A program made the translations under genes and the position numbers. Below, in pieces: positions 1-8,329 of a stretch of 64,000 nt of DNA. Each line of letters begins with the position of its first letter. Positions within the stretch are counted from its first letter, which is position 1. Below the pieces are notes generated by a model. That model was not told where the DNA came from. It did no database searches and saw only the letters and a program-made list of their open reading frames with translations. Source of the DNA: Akkermansiaceae bacterium UBA1315 (GTDB taxonomy: Bacteria; Verrucomicrobiota; Verrucomicrobiia; Verrucomicrobiales; Akkermansiaceae); the NCBI GenBank assembly GCA_002307065.1, contig DBTN01000012.1:1-64000 (forward strand), written 5' to 3'.

Positions 1-461
1 TCGACGGCAGCTTCGGTGTGGCCGGCGCGACGGAGCACGCCATTTGGCACGGACTGGATCGGGAAAATGTGACCCGGTTTGACGAACGAATAGGCGGTGG
101 CAGTCGGATCGGTCAGCAGTCGGCAGGTCAATGCGCGATCGGCGGCGGAAATACCGGTCGTGATGCCGTCGGTGGCGTCGATGCTGATCGTGAAAGCGGT
201 TTTTTGACCTTCCTTGTTGCGCCGGGTCATTTGCGGCAGGTCGAGCTCTTCCGCCCGTTCGGTGGTGATCGGTGCGCAGATCAGGCCGCGGGCATGGACG
301 GCCATGAAATTGATCATCTCCGGGGTGCAAAGCGCAGCGGCGCCCATCAGATCGGCCTCGTTCTCGCGAGATGGATCGTCGGCGACAATCACCAGTTTGC
401 CGGCGGCGACGTCGGCGATAATTTCGTCGATCGGGCTGAATTGAAGCGGAATTTCTGACAT
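1..461 (-). CDS. ribB: 3,4-dihydroxy-2-butanone 4-phosphate synthase (partial)
   Basis: This enzyme converts ribulose 5-phosphate to 3,4-dihydroxy-2-butanone 4-phosphate and formate in riboflavin synthesis, in the cytoplasm. The gene starts at an ATG (459-461) and runs off the start of the window, so only about the first 153 residues are visible. The acidic, metal-binding RibB loop is clear: VADDPSRENEADL matches the family's DDxxRENExDL. The later segments GITTGISAADRA and HIFPI are also typical. Whether a GTP cyclohydrolase II domain (RibBA fusion) follows cannot be seen. The gene lies 17 bp after the putative stop of yqgE in the same direction, so the two are probably cotranscribed. No clear Shine-Dalgarno sequence precedes the ATG. 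Confidence 0.9.
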   Translation of the reverse strand, partial: MSEIPLQFSPIDEIIADVAAGKLVIVADDPSRENEADLMGAAALCTPEMINFMAVHARGLICAPITTERAEELDLPQMTRRNKEGQKTAFTISIDATDGITTGISAADRALTCRLLTDPTATAYSFVKPGHIFPIQSVPNGVLRRAGHTEAAV

Positions 462-478
462 GAAAGGGTTCGGGCGGA

Positions 479-1041
479 TTAGTTGAGAAATGGATCTTCC
501 GGAGCTGCGGCGAGCAATCGATGGAAAGGGAAAGGTCACGGAGGAGTTCGGCCCATAAGGCTTTGTCGTGTTCGTGGCGGAGCAGATTTGCCTCCGGGCG
601 GGCAGTGATCCAAGAACTGTGGCGAAGTTCGTTTTCGAGTTGGCCGGCGGTCCAAGCGGAGTAACCGACGAACGCGCGAACCAGCGTGCCGGATCGGGTG
701 GAGTGTTCGATGGCCGCTTCTGCGGAAAGGCGCATCGCCCAGCGCAGGCCTTTTTTCCCCCACCAGAAGGCGGAAAAAGTGAGTTGCTCACGGGCGACTG
801 GCCCGCCCTGGTGGACCGGTATTTTTCGCAAATCGATGAAGTCTTCGCCTTTCAGGAAATCCCCGACGACATGACCGGTTGGCTGATTGAGGATCAGACC
901 GAACGCGCCATCGTTTTGCGAATGCTCCGCGAGTAAAATGACCGAGCGGTTAAATGTCCCATCACGCAACGACGGATCCGCCAAAAGCAACTGGCCTTGG
1001 AGGTGGATCGGAGAGTCGGACGCGGACGGGACGTTGGCCAC
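479..1041 (-). CDS. YqgE/AlgH family protein with apparent one-base frameshift near the C-terminus
   Basis: The protein belongs to the YqgE/AlgH (DUF179) family, whose biochemical role is not settled. Reading from a GTG at 1041, directly after an in-frame TAG, gives the family core: GQLLLADPSL, FNRSVILLAEH, GLILNQPTG, HQGGPV and AFVGYSAWTAGQLENEL. After about residue 170 this frame passes into ribB with no stop. Another frame supplies the expected ending, FHRLLAAAPEDPFLN followed by TAA at 479-481. Adding one G to the GGG run at 528-530 (one C on the coding strand) joins the frames as LSPFHRLL and gives 187 residues, the usual family length. The lesion may be a homopolymer sequencing error or a real mutation. 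Confidence 0.8.
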
Positions 1042-1164
1042 GCCGGGAAACTAATCCGCAGTTCTGAATCCGGCAATTTTTTCCGCATGATTGGTGAAAC
1101 CGACTTCGCTTGAATGAGAACCAACCTCGGGGCGGGCGGGAACGTCGTTGTTTCCTATTTTGCC

Positions 1165-1884
1165 TTAAGGAAGCTTCCACTCTGCCCGGCGTTGCTCGTA
1201 TTCGGCTTTTGGGAGTAGGACGTAGATCGGTTTGCGGTCGGGATCGATGCGGGCGATGAGTTTGCGGAGCTGTTTTTCCGCCATGGTCGTGCATCCGGCG
1301 GTCGGGCGGGATCCTTCTCCGCGCCAGATGTGGAAAAAGATCGAGGAACCGGCGTTTGGAATGACTTTCGGCGGCGCATTGTGGGCGATGAAAAGTTTCA
1401 GGGAGTGGGGGTAGTCGCCTTGTCTCATTTGTTGGGCTTTTTCCCAGGAGGTCGCCGGTTCGCGTTCGAGAATGATATTTTTGTTGTAGCTTGGAGAGGC
1501 GGGATCTTCGACCCAGAGATCGCGCGAAGTCACCTGGCGGTAGAAGAGTTTCGGATTTTTCTGGATCGAGCGGTCGTAGCCCCAAGCTCCACCCAATCCA
1601 AAAACACCGGCAGGCGATCGCAGGTCGCCTTCTTTTTTTAACGTCGCTCCGGGAGGATTCGGGTGCAGGCCGAGGCCCCAGACGAGACCGCTTTTTCCGA
1701 GGCGTCCGGTCCATGAGTCCCCGACTTGTTGCCAATTTCCTCCGGTTCTTTCGTAAAGGGAGAGTGTGACTTTCGAGCTGTTCCAGTCGTCGGCTTTCCC
1801 GACGATGCACTGGCTGGAAGCGGCGGGAAGTTGGAAGGCGCTGGCGGAAAGGGCGGAGGCGAAGAGCAGGGCGAGAAATTTCAT
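1165..1884 (-). CDS. exported L,D-transpeptidase (YkuD)-like protein
   Basis: The 239-residue protein has a signal peptide (MKFLALLFASALSASA) and a C-terminal YkuD-type catalytic region. L,D-transpeptidases of this family cross-link peptidoglycan or attach proteins to it in the periplasm. Visible motifs are FIAHN, FFHIWRGEG and the cysteine motif RPTAGCTTM, which corresponds to the family's S/T-x-G-C. I placed the start at the ATG at 1882-1884 because the signal peptide follows it directly; an upstream in-frame start at 1971 would overlap the DUF3108 gene and add 29 residues unlike an export signal. It lies 19 bp downstream of the DUF3108 gene and is probably cotranscribed. The substrate is unknown. 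Confidence 0.75.
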   Translation of the reverse strand: MKFLALLFASALSASAFQLPAASSQCIVGKADDWNSSKVTLSLYERTGGNWQQVGDSWTGRLGKSGLVWGLGLHPNPPGATLKKEGDLRSPAGVFGLGGAWGYDRSIQKNPKLFYRQVTSRDLWVEDPASPSYNKNIILEREPATSWEKAQQMRQGDYPHSLKLFIAHNAPPKVIPNAGSSIFFHIWRGEGSRPTAGCTTMAEKQLRKLIARIDPDRKPIYVLLPKAEYEQRRAEWKLP

Positions 1885-1903
1885 GGCGAGAAAAAGGAGG
1901 GAT

Positions 1904-2704
1904 TTAGAAAAGTTGGCGCTGAACCAAGGTCGCGCGCACATCACCGATAAAGGCTGCGGCACGAATTTCAACCGGGACTCGATCGGAATCGTCGCTCAGC
2001 CAAAGCGTCGCGTCTTTTTTGAGTTTTTTGTAAGCGCGGAGTTCACCGGTTTTGCGGTCGATCTTCTGCATGCCGACGGTGAGACGAATGGTTTTTTGTT
2101 CGTTGTGGATTTCCCGGCCGATGCATTTGACGCGCAGCAAATACGGGTTGTTGAACGGCTGGATCACCAGCGTGATCGAATCGCCGGGAGCAAGCTTCTG
2201 GCTGCGGATGTGCAGCATGGCGGAAAAAATGTCAAAAACGGGCGCGTGAGCGAACGTTTCGATTTTGGTCGTTTCTTTGCCGGTGGTGAGTTCGCGAGTG
2301 ACCCGGTGGGATTCGGTGCGATCGTTGAGATAGCGGACGGAGGTTGTTTCGGTTTCTTTCGCGTCGGTCTCAACGGCGTGGAAAGATCGCGGCCGCAGGT
2401 TTGTGGGATTCAAATCCGATCGGAACTGGAACTGGAACGGATAGATCGCGGCAGCGGCACCTTGGCTGCCTCCGTTTGCAGTGATGGTAAAGGCGTTCGG
2501 TTTTTGCGATGCCGGCGAGCCGAATTCCATCCGGACTTTTCCCGAATGGATCAGGCCTTTCCAACTGAGTTGAAAATCGAGGGCGACCGGTTTGAGGGGC
2601 GGATGGGTGCCGAGGGCGGGAGAGGAAATTTCACCTTTCCACGCGGGAGCAGCCGTTGCGAGGGCAGTGGCAAGCGTGGAGATCAGGAAAAGCCGACCGG
2701 TCAT
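1904..2704 (-). CDS. DUF3108 domain-containing exported protein
   Basis: This 266-residue protein starts with a signal peptide (residues about 1-18, MTGRLFLISTLATALATAAP). The mature part looks like the DUF3108 family: a beta-rich secreted protein with FQLSWKGLI near the start, a central RTESHRVTRELTTGKETTKIET stretch broken here into its recognisable parts (RVTRELTTGKE, KIETF), and DATLWLSDD near the end. The family is found in many Gram-negative bacteria and has no assigned biochemical function; a periplasmic or outer-membrane role is inferred. It starts divergently from purM, with 215 bp between them, and heads the short minus-strand group leading to the L,D-transpeptidase-like gene. Confidence 0.7.
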   Translation of the reverse strand: MTGRLFLISTLATALATAAPAWKGEISSPALGTHPPLKPVALDFQLSWKGLIHSGKVRMEFGSPASQKPNAFTITANGGSQGAAAAIYPFQFQFRSDLNPTNLRPRSFHAVETDAKETETTSVRYLNDRTESHRVTRELTTGKETTKIETFAHAPVFDIFSAMLHIRSQKLAPGDSITLVIQPFNNPYLLRVKCIGREIHNEQKTIRLTVGMQKIDRKTGELRAYKKLKKDATLWLSDDSDRVPVEIRAAAFIGDVRATLVQRQLF

Positions 2705-2919
2705 AAGCTACCATAGAACGGAAAAAGCGACGGGTCTATTCAACGAACTTCGGCGATTCAGAGGGCGAGTTTTGGCAGATCGAATGCGTCAGACGCGTTT
2801 TTTCACCCGGCGCAAACCGGTAATTTTCCGCTGGAACCCTTGCGGAATAAGGGATCAGCAAACAGGCCGGTTTTTCTGCGTGACGCGAGGGGGGTGGCTG
2901 GTAGAACACGCCCGGGAAC

Positions 2920-3915
2920 ATGGCGGGCAAGCTCACTTATCAACAGGCTGGGGTGGATACGCGTAAAGCGGCCGCTCTCGTAGGGGACATCAAAACTCAC
3001 GTGGGTCGCACGCAACAGTCGCGCAAACTGCTGGGAGCTTTCGGGCTTTTCGCGGCGTGCTACGATCTGAGCGACTACAAAAATCCGGTGATCGTCACCG
3101 GATGCGATGGCGTCGGCACGAAACTCGAGCTGCTTTTGGAGCACGATCTTTTGGAAACCGCAGGCAAAGATCTCGTCGCGATGAGCGTGAACGATATCCT
3201 CACGACCGGTGGTGACGCGCTGCTTTTCCTCGATTACATCGGCATCAATGCGCTGGACGAAGAAAAGATCACGCGGCTGATCTCCGGCATGGCCGACTAT
3301 TTGGAAGCGTGCAATTGCATCCTCGCCGGCGGCGAAACGGCGGAAATGCCTGGAATCGTCCCCGAAGGAATCATTGAGCTTTCCGGTTTCTGCATTGGCG
3401 CTGCGGAGAAATCCGACTTGATCGATCCGACGACTGTCGAGGTTGGCGATGTGTTGATCGGTTACGCTTCGGACAGCATTCACGCCAACGGCTTCTCGCT
3501 GGTGCGCCGTGTGTTGCAGGAAAATCCGGGCGAAGTCACGGAATCCGAGCTTCTCGAATGGCTCAAGCCCACTCGGCTTTATCACGACGTGACCGGTGAT
3601 CTGAAAAAATCCGGCGTCAAACCGAAGGCGATGGCCCACATTACCGGTGGCGGTCTTCCTGAAAATCTTGAGCGTCTTTTCCGCGGCATGGGAGCGGATC
3701 TGGAAATCCCGAAATGGGAGCTTCCAGGAATTGAAAAACTTTTGAAACACGTCGACGCCGAAGATCGATTCCATACATTTAATATGGGAATCGGCTGGGT
3801 CGCGATTGTTTCTGAAAAAGATGTCGCCAGCGCGTTGACGGCGGGCGATGGCGGCGTGATACTGGGTAAGATGGGACCGCAAGAAGGTGTTCGAGTCCGG
3901 GTTTCCGGCGAGTGA
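2920..3915 (+). CDS. purM: phosphoribosylformylglycinamidine cyclo-ligase
   Basis: PurM (AIR synthetase) closes the imidazole ring in de novo purine synthesis, using ATP to convert FGAM to AIR. The 331-residue protein has the AIRS signatures: TGCDGVGTKLELL, AMSVNDILTTGGDALLFLDYIG, LAGGETAEMPG, DSIHANGFSLVRR and AHITGGGLPENL. Length is close to the family's usual 340. The start ATG at 2920 leads into AGKLTYQQAGVDT, the normal N-terminus. It is followed after 22 bp by purF on the same strand, forming a two-gene purine operon. About 215 bp upstream separate it from the divergent DUF3108 gene; I recognised no riboswitch there. Confidence 0.96.
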   Translation: MAGKLTYQQAGVDTRKAAALVGDIKTHVGRTQQSRKLLGAFGLFAACYDLSDYKNPVIVTGCDGVGTKLELLLEHDLLETAGKDLVAMSVNDILTTGGDALLFLDYIGINALDEEKITRLISGMADYLEACNCILAGGETAEMPGIVPEGIIELSGFCIGAAEKSDLIDPTTVEVGDVLIGYASDSIHANGFSLVRRVLQENPGEVTESELLEWLKPTRLYHDVTGDLKKSGVKPKAMAHITGGGLPENLERLFRGMGADLEIPKWELPGIEKLLKHVDAEDRFHTFNMGIGWVAIVSEKDVASALTAGDGGVILGKMGPQEGVRVRVSGE

Positions 3916-3937
3916 TGATGGTGCGATAACACATACG

Positions 3938-5863
3938 ATGAGCGATTTCCTCAAACACGAATGCGGGATCGCAGCAGTGCGACTTCGCAAGCCTCTGGCT
4001 TACTACTACGACAAATACGGCACCTCGCTTTGGGGGCTGAATAAATTGTTTCTCCTGATGGAGAAACAGCACAACCGTGGCCAAGATGGTACCGGGATTG
4101 GCTGTGTGAAACTCGATATGCCGATGGGCCAATCGTATGTTCACCGCCGCCGGGGCATCGAAAAGGACGCGCTTGCTGAAATTTTCCGCAAGGAGATCAA
4201 GTCGTTTTCGAAAATGGCGCGCAAAGGCCTGATGGATCAAAAGGATCCGGAAAGCGTGAAGAGCAATTTCGATTTCGGCGGAGAAATCCTGATCGGTCAC
4301 CTTCGTTACGGTACGTCCGGCGATTTTGACGCGGGTTGTTGCCATCCTTATCTGCGCCGCAGCAATTGGCCGACGCGCACCTTGATGGTGATGGGGAATT
4401 TCAACATGACCAATGCCGCCGAGCTGAACCAAGTGCTCATCGAGCGCGGGCAGCACCCGGTTTTCGGAACGGATACGCAGACGGTTTTGGAAGAAATCGG
4501 CTATCATCTCGATGAGGCGCACACGGATCTTTATCGTCAGCTTCGCGATGCGGGGATTCCCGGTGCGGAAATTCCGGACCAAATTTCCAAAGCTCTCGAT
4601 GTTCCCAAACTCGTGGCCGAATCCGCCGCCGCTTGGGATGGTGGATATTCGATCTGTGGGGTGGTCGGAAATGGAGACATGTTTGTGATGCGTGATCCCC
4701 ACGGGATTCGCCCATGTCACATGCTGATCACGGACGAAGTGATCGCCTTTGCTTCCGAGCGGGTGCCATTGATGACCGTATTCGAAGCGGATGCTGCGGA
4801 TGTTAAAGCGGTGGATCCCGGTTCGATCATCACGATCAAGTCGGATGGCTCGATGAGCGATCACACGTTTTCGCCGCCACAGAAATTCACGCCTTGTTCC
4901 TTCGAACGGATTTATTTCTCCCGAGGAAATGATCCGCAAATTTATCGCGAGCGCAAAGCCATGGGGGCCGCCCTTGTCCCGCAGGTCGTGAAATCCATTG
5001 GCAGCGCTTTTGAAAAAACCGTTTTCTCATTCATCCCCAATACGGCGGAAACCGCCTATTATGGATTGATGGACGGTCTCCGTCTGTTCCGTCGCCAAGA
5101 AGTTCGCTCATCGATTTTAAAAGCGGTGGAGGATGGAAACCTGACACCCGATTTGGTCGATGATCTGATTCTTCGTAACTGGCCACGTGGGGAAAAAGTC
5201 GCGCATAAAGACATTAAAATGCGGACCTTTATTTCGCAGGAAAAAGGCCGCGATCAATTGGTTTCACACGTTTACGATATCACTTATGGCGTGGTGAAAC
5301 CGGGTGATCTGTTGGTGGCTTTGGACGATTCGATCGTTCGTGGCACGACCTTGAAAAAATCGATTCTCAAGATTCTCGCCCGCACCAAGCCGTCGAAGAT
5401 CGTCGTTTGTTCGACCGCGCCGCAAATCCGTTATCCGGATTGTTATGGCATCGACATGTCAGAACTCGGGAAATTTATCGCATTCCAGGCGGCTGTCGCA
5501 CTTCATCGCAAGGCCGGTCGCCAATCGCTGTTGGATCGGGTTTATGACGATTGCAAAGCCGAGCTTCAGAAGCCAATTGGCGAACGGAAGAACCGGGTGA
5601 TCGATGTCTACAGCGCATTTACGGACGAAGAAATTTCCGCAGAAGTGAGCCGCATGGTTTACCCGGAAGAAATCGAGTGGAATGGTGAACTGGAAGTGAT
5701 TTTCCAAAGCATTGAAAATCTTCACGCGTCGATCAAAGGGCCGAGCGGAGACTGGTATTTCACCGGCAACTACCCGACGCCTGGCGGATTTTCGATGGTG
5801 AACCTCGCCTACATCCGCTGGTACGAAGGCGTTGGTGGTCGCAGCTACGATCTTCCGCTTTGA
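3938..5863 (+). CDS. purF: amidophosphoribosyltransferase, long (Bacteroidetes/PVC-like) form
   Basis: PurF makes 5-phosphoribosylamine from PRPP and glutamine, the first committed step of purine synthesis. I start it at MSDFLKHECGIAAVR, so that Cys9 follows a short leader as in many long PurF proteins; a longer start at 3887 would overlap purM. N-terminal Ntn-glutaminase motifs are HECGIA, KQHNRGQDGTGIG, HLRYGTSGDFD and VMGNFN. The PRTase part contains LVALDDSIVRGTT, the PRPP-binding loop. At 641 residues it is clearly longer than the roughly 500 of the E. coli or Bacillus enzymes, with extra sequence in the glutaminase half and an extended C-terminus. No Shine-Dalgarno motif is evident. Confidence 0.93.
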   Translation: MSDFLKHECGIAAVRLRKPLAYYYDKYGTSLWGLNKLFLLMEKQHNRGQDGTGIGCVKLDMPMGQSYVHRRRGIEKDALAEIFRKEIKSFSKMARKGLMDQKDPESVKSNFDFGGEILIGHLRYGTSGDFDAGCCHPYLRRSNWPTRTLMVMGNFNMTNAAELNQVLIERGQHPVFGTDTQTVLEEIGYHLDEAHTDLYRQLRDAGIPGAEIPDQISKALDVPKLVAESAAAWDGGYSICGVVGNGDMFVMRDPHGIRPCHMLITDEVIAFASERVPLMTVFEADAADVKAVDPGSIITIKSDGSMSDHTFSPPQKFTPCSFERIYFSRGNDPQIYRERKAMGAALVPQVVKSIGSAFEKTVFSFIPNTAETAYYGLMDGLRLFRRQEVRSSILKAVEDGNLTPDLVDDLILRNWPRGEKVAHKDIKMRTFISQEKGRDQLVSHVYDITYGVVKPGDLLVALDDSIVRGTTLKKSILKILARTKPSKIVVCSTAPQIRYPDCYGIDMSELGKFIAFQAAVALHRKAGRQSLLDRVYDDCKAELQKPIGERKNRVIDVYSAFTDEEISAEVSRMVYPEEIEWNGELEVIFQSIENLHASIKGPSGDWYFTGNYPTPGGFSMVNLAYIRWYEGVGGRSYDLPL

Positions 5864-5889
5864 GGGGATCGTGGTCCTCGCTTTGTTGT

Positions 5890-6054
5890 GTCGAAGACGC
5901 TCTCGTCTTCGACGCGACTTACCTCACCAAGGAGCTCGGGCTTTGATTAAAAGCTGTTCTCTTGCTTCTTGAGCGACGCGAATGCGTCAACTCGGAGATG
6001 GTTTTAGAAACCGGTTTGAATTTCGGAGCCATCTGAGCCGAGGGCGGCTCAGAT
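5890..6054. repeat. two perfect 10-bp hairpins between convergent purF and murA
   Basis: The 221-bp gap between the convergent ends of purF and murA contains two perfect inverted repeats of the same geometry. Arms at 5890-5899 and 5904-5913 (GTCGAAGACG and its complement) enclose CTCT; arms at 6031-6040 and 6045-6054 (ATCTGAGCCG and its complement) enclose AGGG. A smaller GACGC/GCGTC hairpin lies at 5975-5988. None has a T-run, so they are not classical intrinsic terminators, though they may end or stabilise both transcripts. The identical architecture with unrelated stems suggests one class of mobile or domesticated hairpin elements. Confidence 0.7.
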
Positions 6055-6084
6055 GACGCGAGGGCGGGTGTGCTCTCCGAAGAT

Positions 6085-7353
6085 TTAGACGCGGACGCGT
6101 TCGACGTTTGCGCCGAGCATGAGCAGTTTTTCATCGATATGCTCGTAGCCGCGGTCGATGTGATACAAGCGGCTGATTTCCGTGGATCCTTTCGCATTGA
6201 GTGCGGCCAGCACCAAGGCGGCCGAGGCGCGAAGATCGGATGCCATCACCGGGGCGGCGGAAAGCTGGGCGACGCCACGGACGACGGCGGTACCGTTGTC
6301 CACTTTGATGTCGGCCCCCATGCGCTTGAGCTCGGAGCAGTGCATGAACCGCTGAGGGAAAATCGTATCCTTGATCACACTGATACCTGGAGTCGTCGCA
6401 AGCAGCGCGGTCATTTGCGCCTGCATGTCAGTGGGGTAGCCGGGGTAGGGAGATGTTACCAGATCGCAGCCGCGGGTGTCGGTATTGCGATGGATGGTGC
6501 AGCTATCACCGGCTTCGTTGAACTCGACGCGGTGGCCGGACGCTTCGATCGCGGCGGTGATCGCCTTGAGATGTTCGCGGTTGACCCGGCGGAGAATGAC
6601 GCCTTCTCCGGCAAGGGCGGCGGCGGCCATAAAAGTTCCGGCCTCGATCCGATCCGGGATGACGGTGTGCTCGACACCGTGCAATTCTTTTACCCCTTCG
6701 ATCACGATGCGGCGTGTGCCGGCTCCCGTGATTTTCGCGCCCATGGCGTTGAGGAAATTTGCGAGATCGAGCACTTCCGGTTCGGCGGCTGCGGATTCGA
6801 TGATGGTGATTCCTTCAGCCAGAGTCGCGGCCATCATCACGTTATCCGTTCCCAGAACCGTCGGTCCATGGGTTCCACGAAGATCAATTTCTGCACCACG
6901 GAGCCCGTCTGGAGCGGTGAGGGTGATATTTCCACCTTCGAATTCGACTTTCGCGCCCAGTGCTTCGAAGCCTCGCAAATGCAGGTCGATCGGCCGATCA
7001 CCGATCACGCAACCGCCCGGCAGGGAAACAACCGCTCTGCCTTTTCGTGCGAGTAACGGCCCCATCACGCAGATCGATGCGCGCATCCGGCGGACCAATT
7101 CGTAGGGAGCTTCATCGGAAATATCGGCACAGGTGATACGGACGGTGCCTGAGGATCGCTCGACGTCGGAACCGAGTGCGCTGAGGATCTGTACCATGTA
7201 ATTGGTATCCGAAACATCCGGCACCCGGCGGATGATGCATTCGCCCTCGGTCAGAAGCGTCGCCGCGAGAATCGGCAGCGAGGCATTTTTTGAACCGGAA
7301 ATATTGATCGAACCCCGCAGGGTGGAGCCGCCGTGAACCACAAGTTTGTCCAT
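6085..7353 (-). CDS. murA: UDP-N-acetylglucosamine 1-carboxyvinyltransferase
   Basis: MurA transfers enolpyruvate from PEP to UDP-GlcNAc, the first committed step of peptidoglycan precursor synthesis in the cytoplasm. The 422-residue length is standard. Lys22 lies in ISGSKNASLP, and the loop cysteine that is the fosfomycin target is present (Cys115 in LPGGCVIGDRPIDLH). RRMRASICVMGPLLAR and TVLGTDNVMMAA are further family segments. The presence of Cys115 predicts a fosfomycin-sensitive enzyme, in contrast to the Asp variant found in some bacteria. It lies 38 bp downstream of prmC on the same strand, an arrangement common in bacteria, and converges on purF. Confidence 0.97.
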   Translation of the reverse strand: MDKLVVHGGSTLRGSINISGSKNASLPILAATLLTEGECIIRRVPDVSDTNYMVQILSALGSDVERSSGTVRITCADISDEAPYELVRRMRASICVMGPLLARKGRAVVSLPGGCVIGDRPIDLHLRGFEALGAKVEFEGGNITLTAPDGLRGAEIDLRGTHGPTVLGTDNVMMAATLAEGITIIESAAAEPEVLDLANFLNAMGAKITGAGTRRIVIEGVKELHGVEHTVIPDRIEAGTFMAAAALAGEGVILRRVNREHLKAITAAIEASGHRVEFNEAGDSCTIHRNTDTRGCDLVTSPYPGYPTDMQAQMTALLATTPGISVIKDTIFPQRFMHCSELKRMGADIKVDNGTAVVRGVAQLSAAPVMASDLRASAALVLAALNAKGSTEISRLYHIDRGYEHIDEKLLMLGANVERVRV

Positions 7354-7391
7354 TGAAAAAAGGGATGGTGAAAGTTGATATTTGAGGAGGA

Positions 7392-8228
7392 TTAGTCGCG
7401 CCAGGCGCGCGGGAAACGGTCGATGCCGGAGAGATCAGTTTTGACTTCGATTCGGGAGAAGCCGGAATTTTCAAGAATTTCGCTCACCTGTGAAGCCTGA
7501 TCGTAACCGATTTCCAAAACCAGCCAGCCGCCGGGATTGAGTCGGGAAAAAGCCTCGGGCACGAATCGGCGGATCAGATCCAAACCATCGTCCCCGCTGA
7601 ATAACGCGAGCGCCGGATCATGCATGACTTCTTTGCTCAAGGTCGAGCGGTCCGCTTCGGGGACATAAGGCAGATTGGCAACGATGCCATCAAATGTGCC
7701 ATCGACGTTTGAAAAAAGATCGCTCAAGACCGGCTGGATGTTGGCGATCTCTAACTGTTCCGCATTTTCGCCGGTCAAGGCGAGCGCATCGGCGGAAATA
7801 TCGGCGAGAGTGACTTGCCACGCCGGACGATCACCCGCAAGCGTCAGTCCGAGCACGCCGGAACCACAACCCATATCAAGGACGTTTTGGGTTTCCGGAA
7901 GCTCCCAGGAAAGGATCCATTCCGCGAGTTCTTCGGTCTCCGGTCGAGGAATCAACGCTCGTGCGTCGGATTTAAACTCCCGGTTTTTAAAATAGACGCT
8001 GCCTAACAAGTGCTGGAGCGGAACTCCTTCACCGCGCTTTTTCAGGGCTTCGCGTAAGGGGGAAAGATCCTTTTCTTCGATCGGCCGATCGAACTGTAGA
8101 TAAAGATCCATGCGCGTGCAGCCGAGTTGATGGGCGACGAGCATCTGCATGTTTCGGCGGGAATCCTCAATTCCACGTTTTTCGAGATAGCGGGTGCCGC
8201 CATCGATGGTTTCCAAAACGGTGCTCAT
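7392..8228 (-). CDS. prmC: peptide chain release factor N5-glutamine methyltransferase
   Basis: PrmC (HemK) methylates the glutamine of the GGQ motif in release factors RF1 and RF2, using SAM. The protein has the N-terminal helical domain (DSRRNMQMLVAHQLGCTRMDLYL), the PRPETEELAEWIL linker and a Rossmann methyltransferase domain with VLDMGCGSGVLGLTLA. The catalytic tetrapeptide reads NLPY (VANLPYVPEADR) rather than the canonical NPPY, a conservative change at the second position. I chose the ATG at 8228 (MSTVLETIDGG), giving 278 residues; an in-frame start at 8288 would add 20 residues. It is transcribed towards murA and is divergent from the ketoacyl synthase gene. Confidence 0.9.
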   Translation of the reverse strand: MSTVLETIDGGTRYLEKRGIEDSRRNMQMLVAHQLGCTRMDLYLQFDRPIEEKDLSPLREALKKRGEGVPLQHLLGSVYFKNREFKSDARALIPRPETEELAEWILSWELPETQNVLDMGCGSGVLGLTLAGDRPAWQVTLADISADALALTGENAEQLEIANIQPVLSDLFSNVDGTFDGIVANLPYVPEADRSTLSKEVMHDPALALFSGDDGLDLIRRFVPEAFSRLNPGGWLVLEIGYDQASQVSEILENSGFSRIEVKTDLSGIDRFPRAWRD

Positions 8229-8329
8229 GAAAAATTGCAAAAAGGTGTCGTTGAACCGGTGGTGGCCGACTGCGGAAGCATGAGTCATCGGAAATTATTC
8301 GCCAAGGCCTTTGACATGATTTTTATATC

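Noticed and set aside
1766..2716. 316-codon plus-strand frame
   Set aside because: Antisense to the DUF3108 gene and rich in Phe, Gly and Arg without any motif.
2705..2919. Purine riboswitch upstream of purM
   Set aside because: I looked for the conserved purine aptamer loops (TATAA, TTTCTACC) and saw none. A short GCGTC-GACGC hairpin before a T-run near 2790 is too weak to call.
2803..3990. 395-codon frame on the minus strand across purM
   Set aside because: It lies wholly opposite purM, whose protein has unmistakable AIRS motifs, and its translation has no domain features.
3779..4939. 386-codon minus-strand frame across purF
   Set aside because: An antisense shadow of purF; composition is His/Arg/Ile-rich, as expected for the complement of a real gene.
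6070..7056. 328-codon plus-strand frame
   Set aside because: Antisense to murA, which is certain from Cys115 and other motifs.
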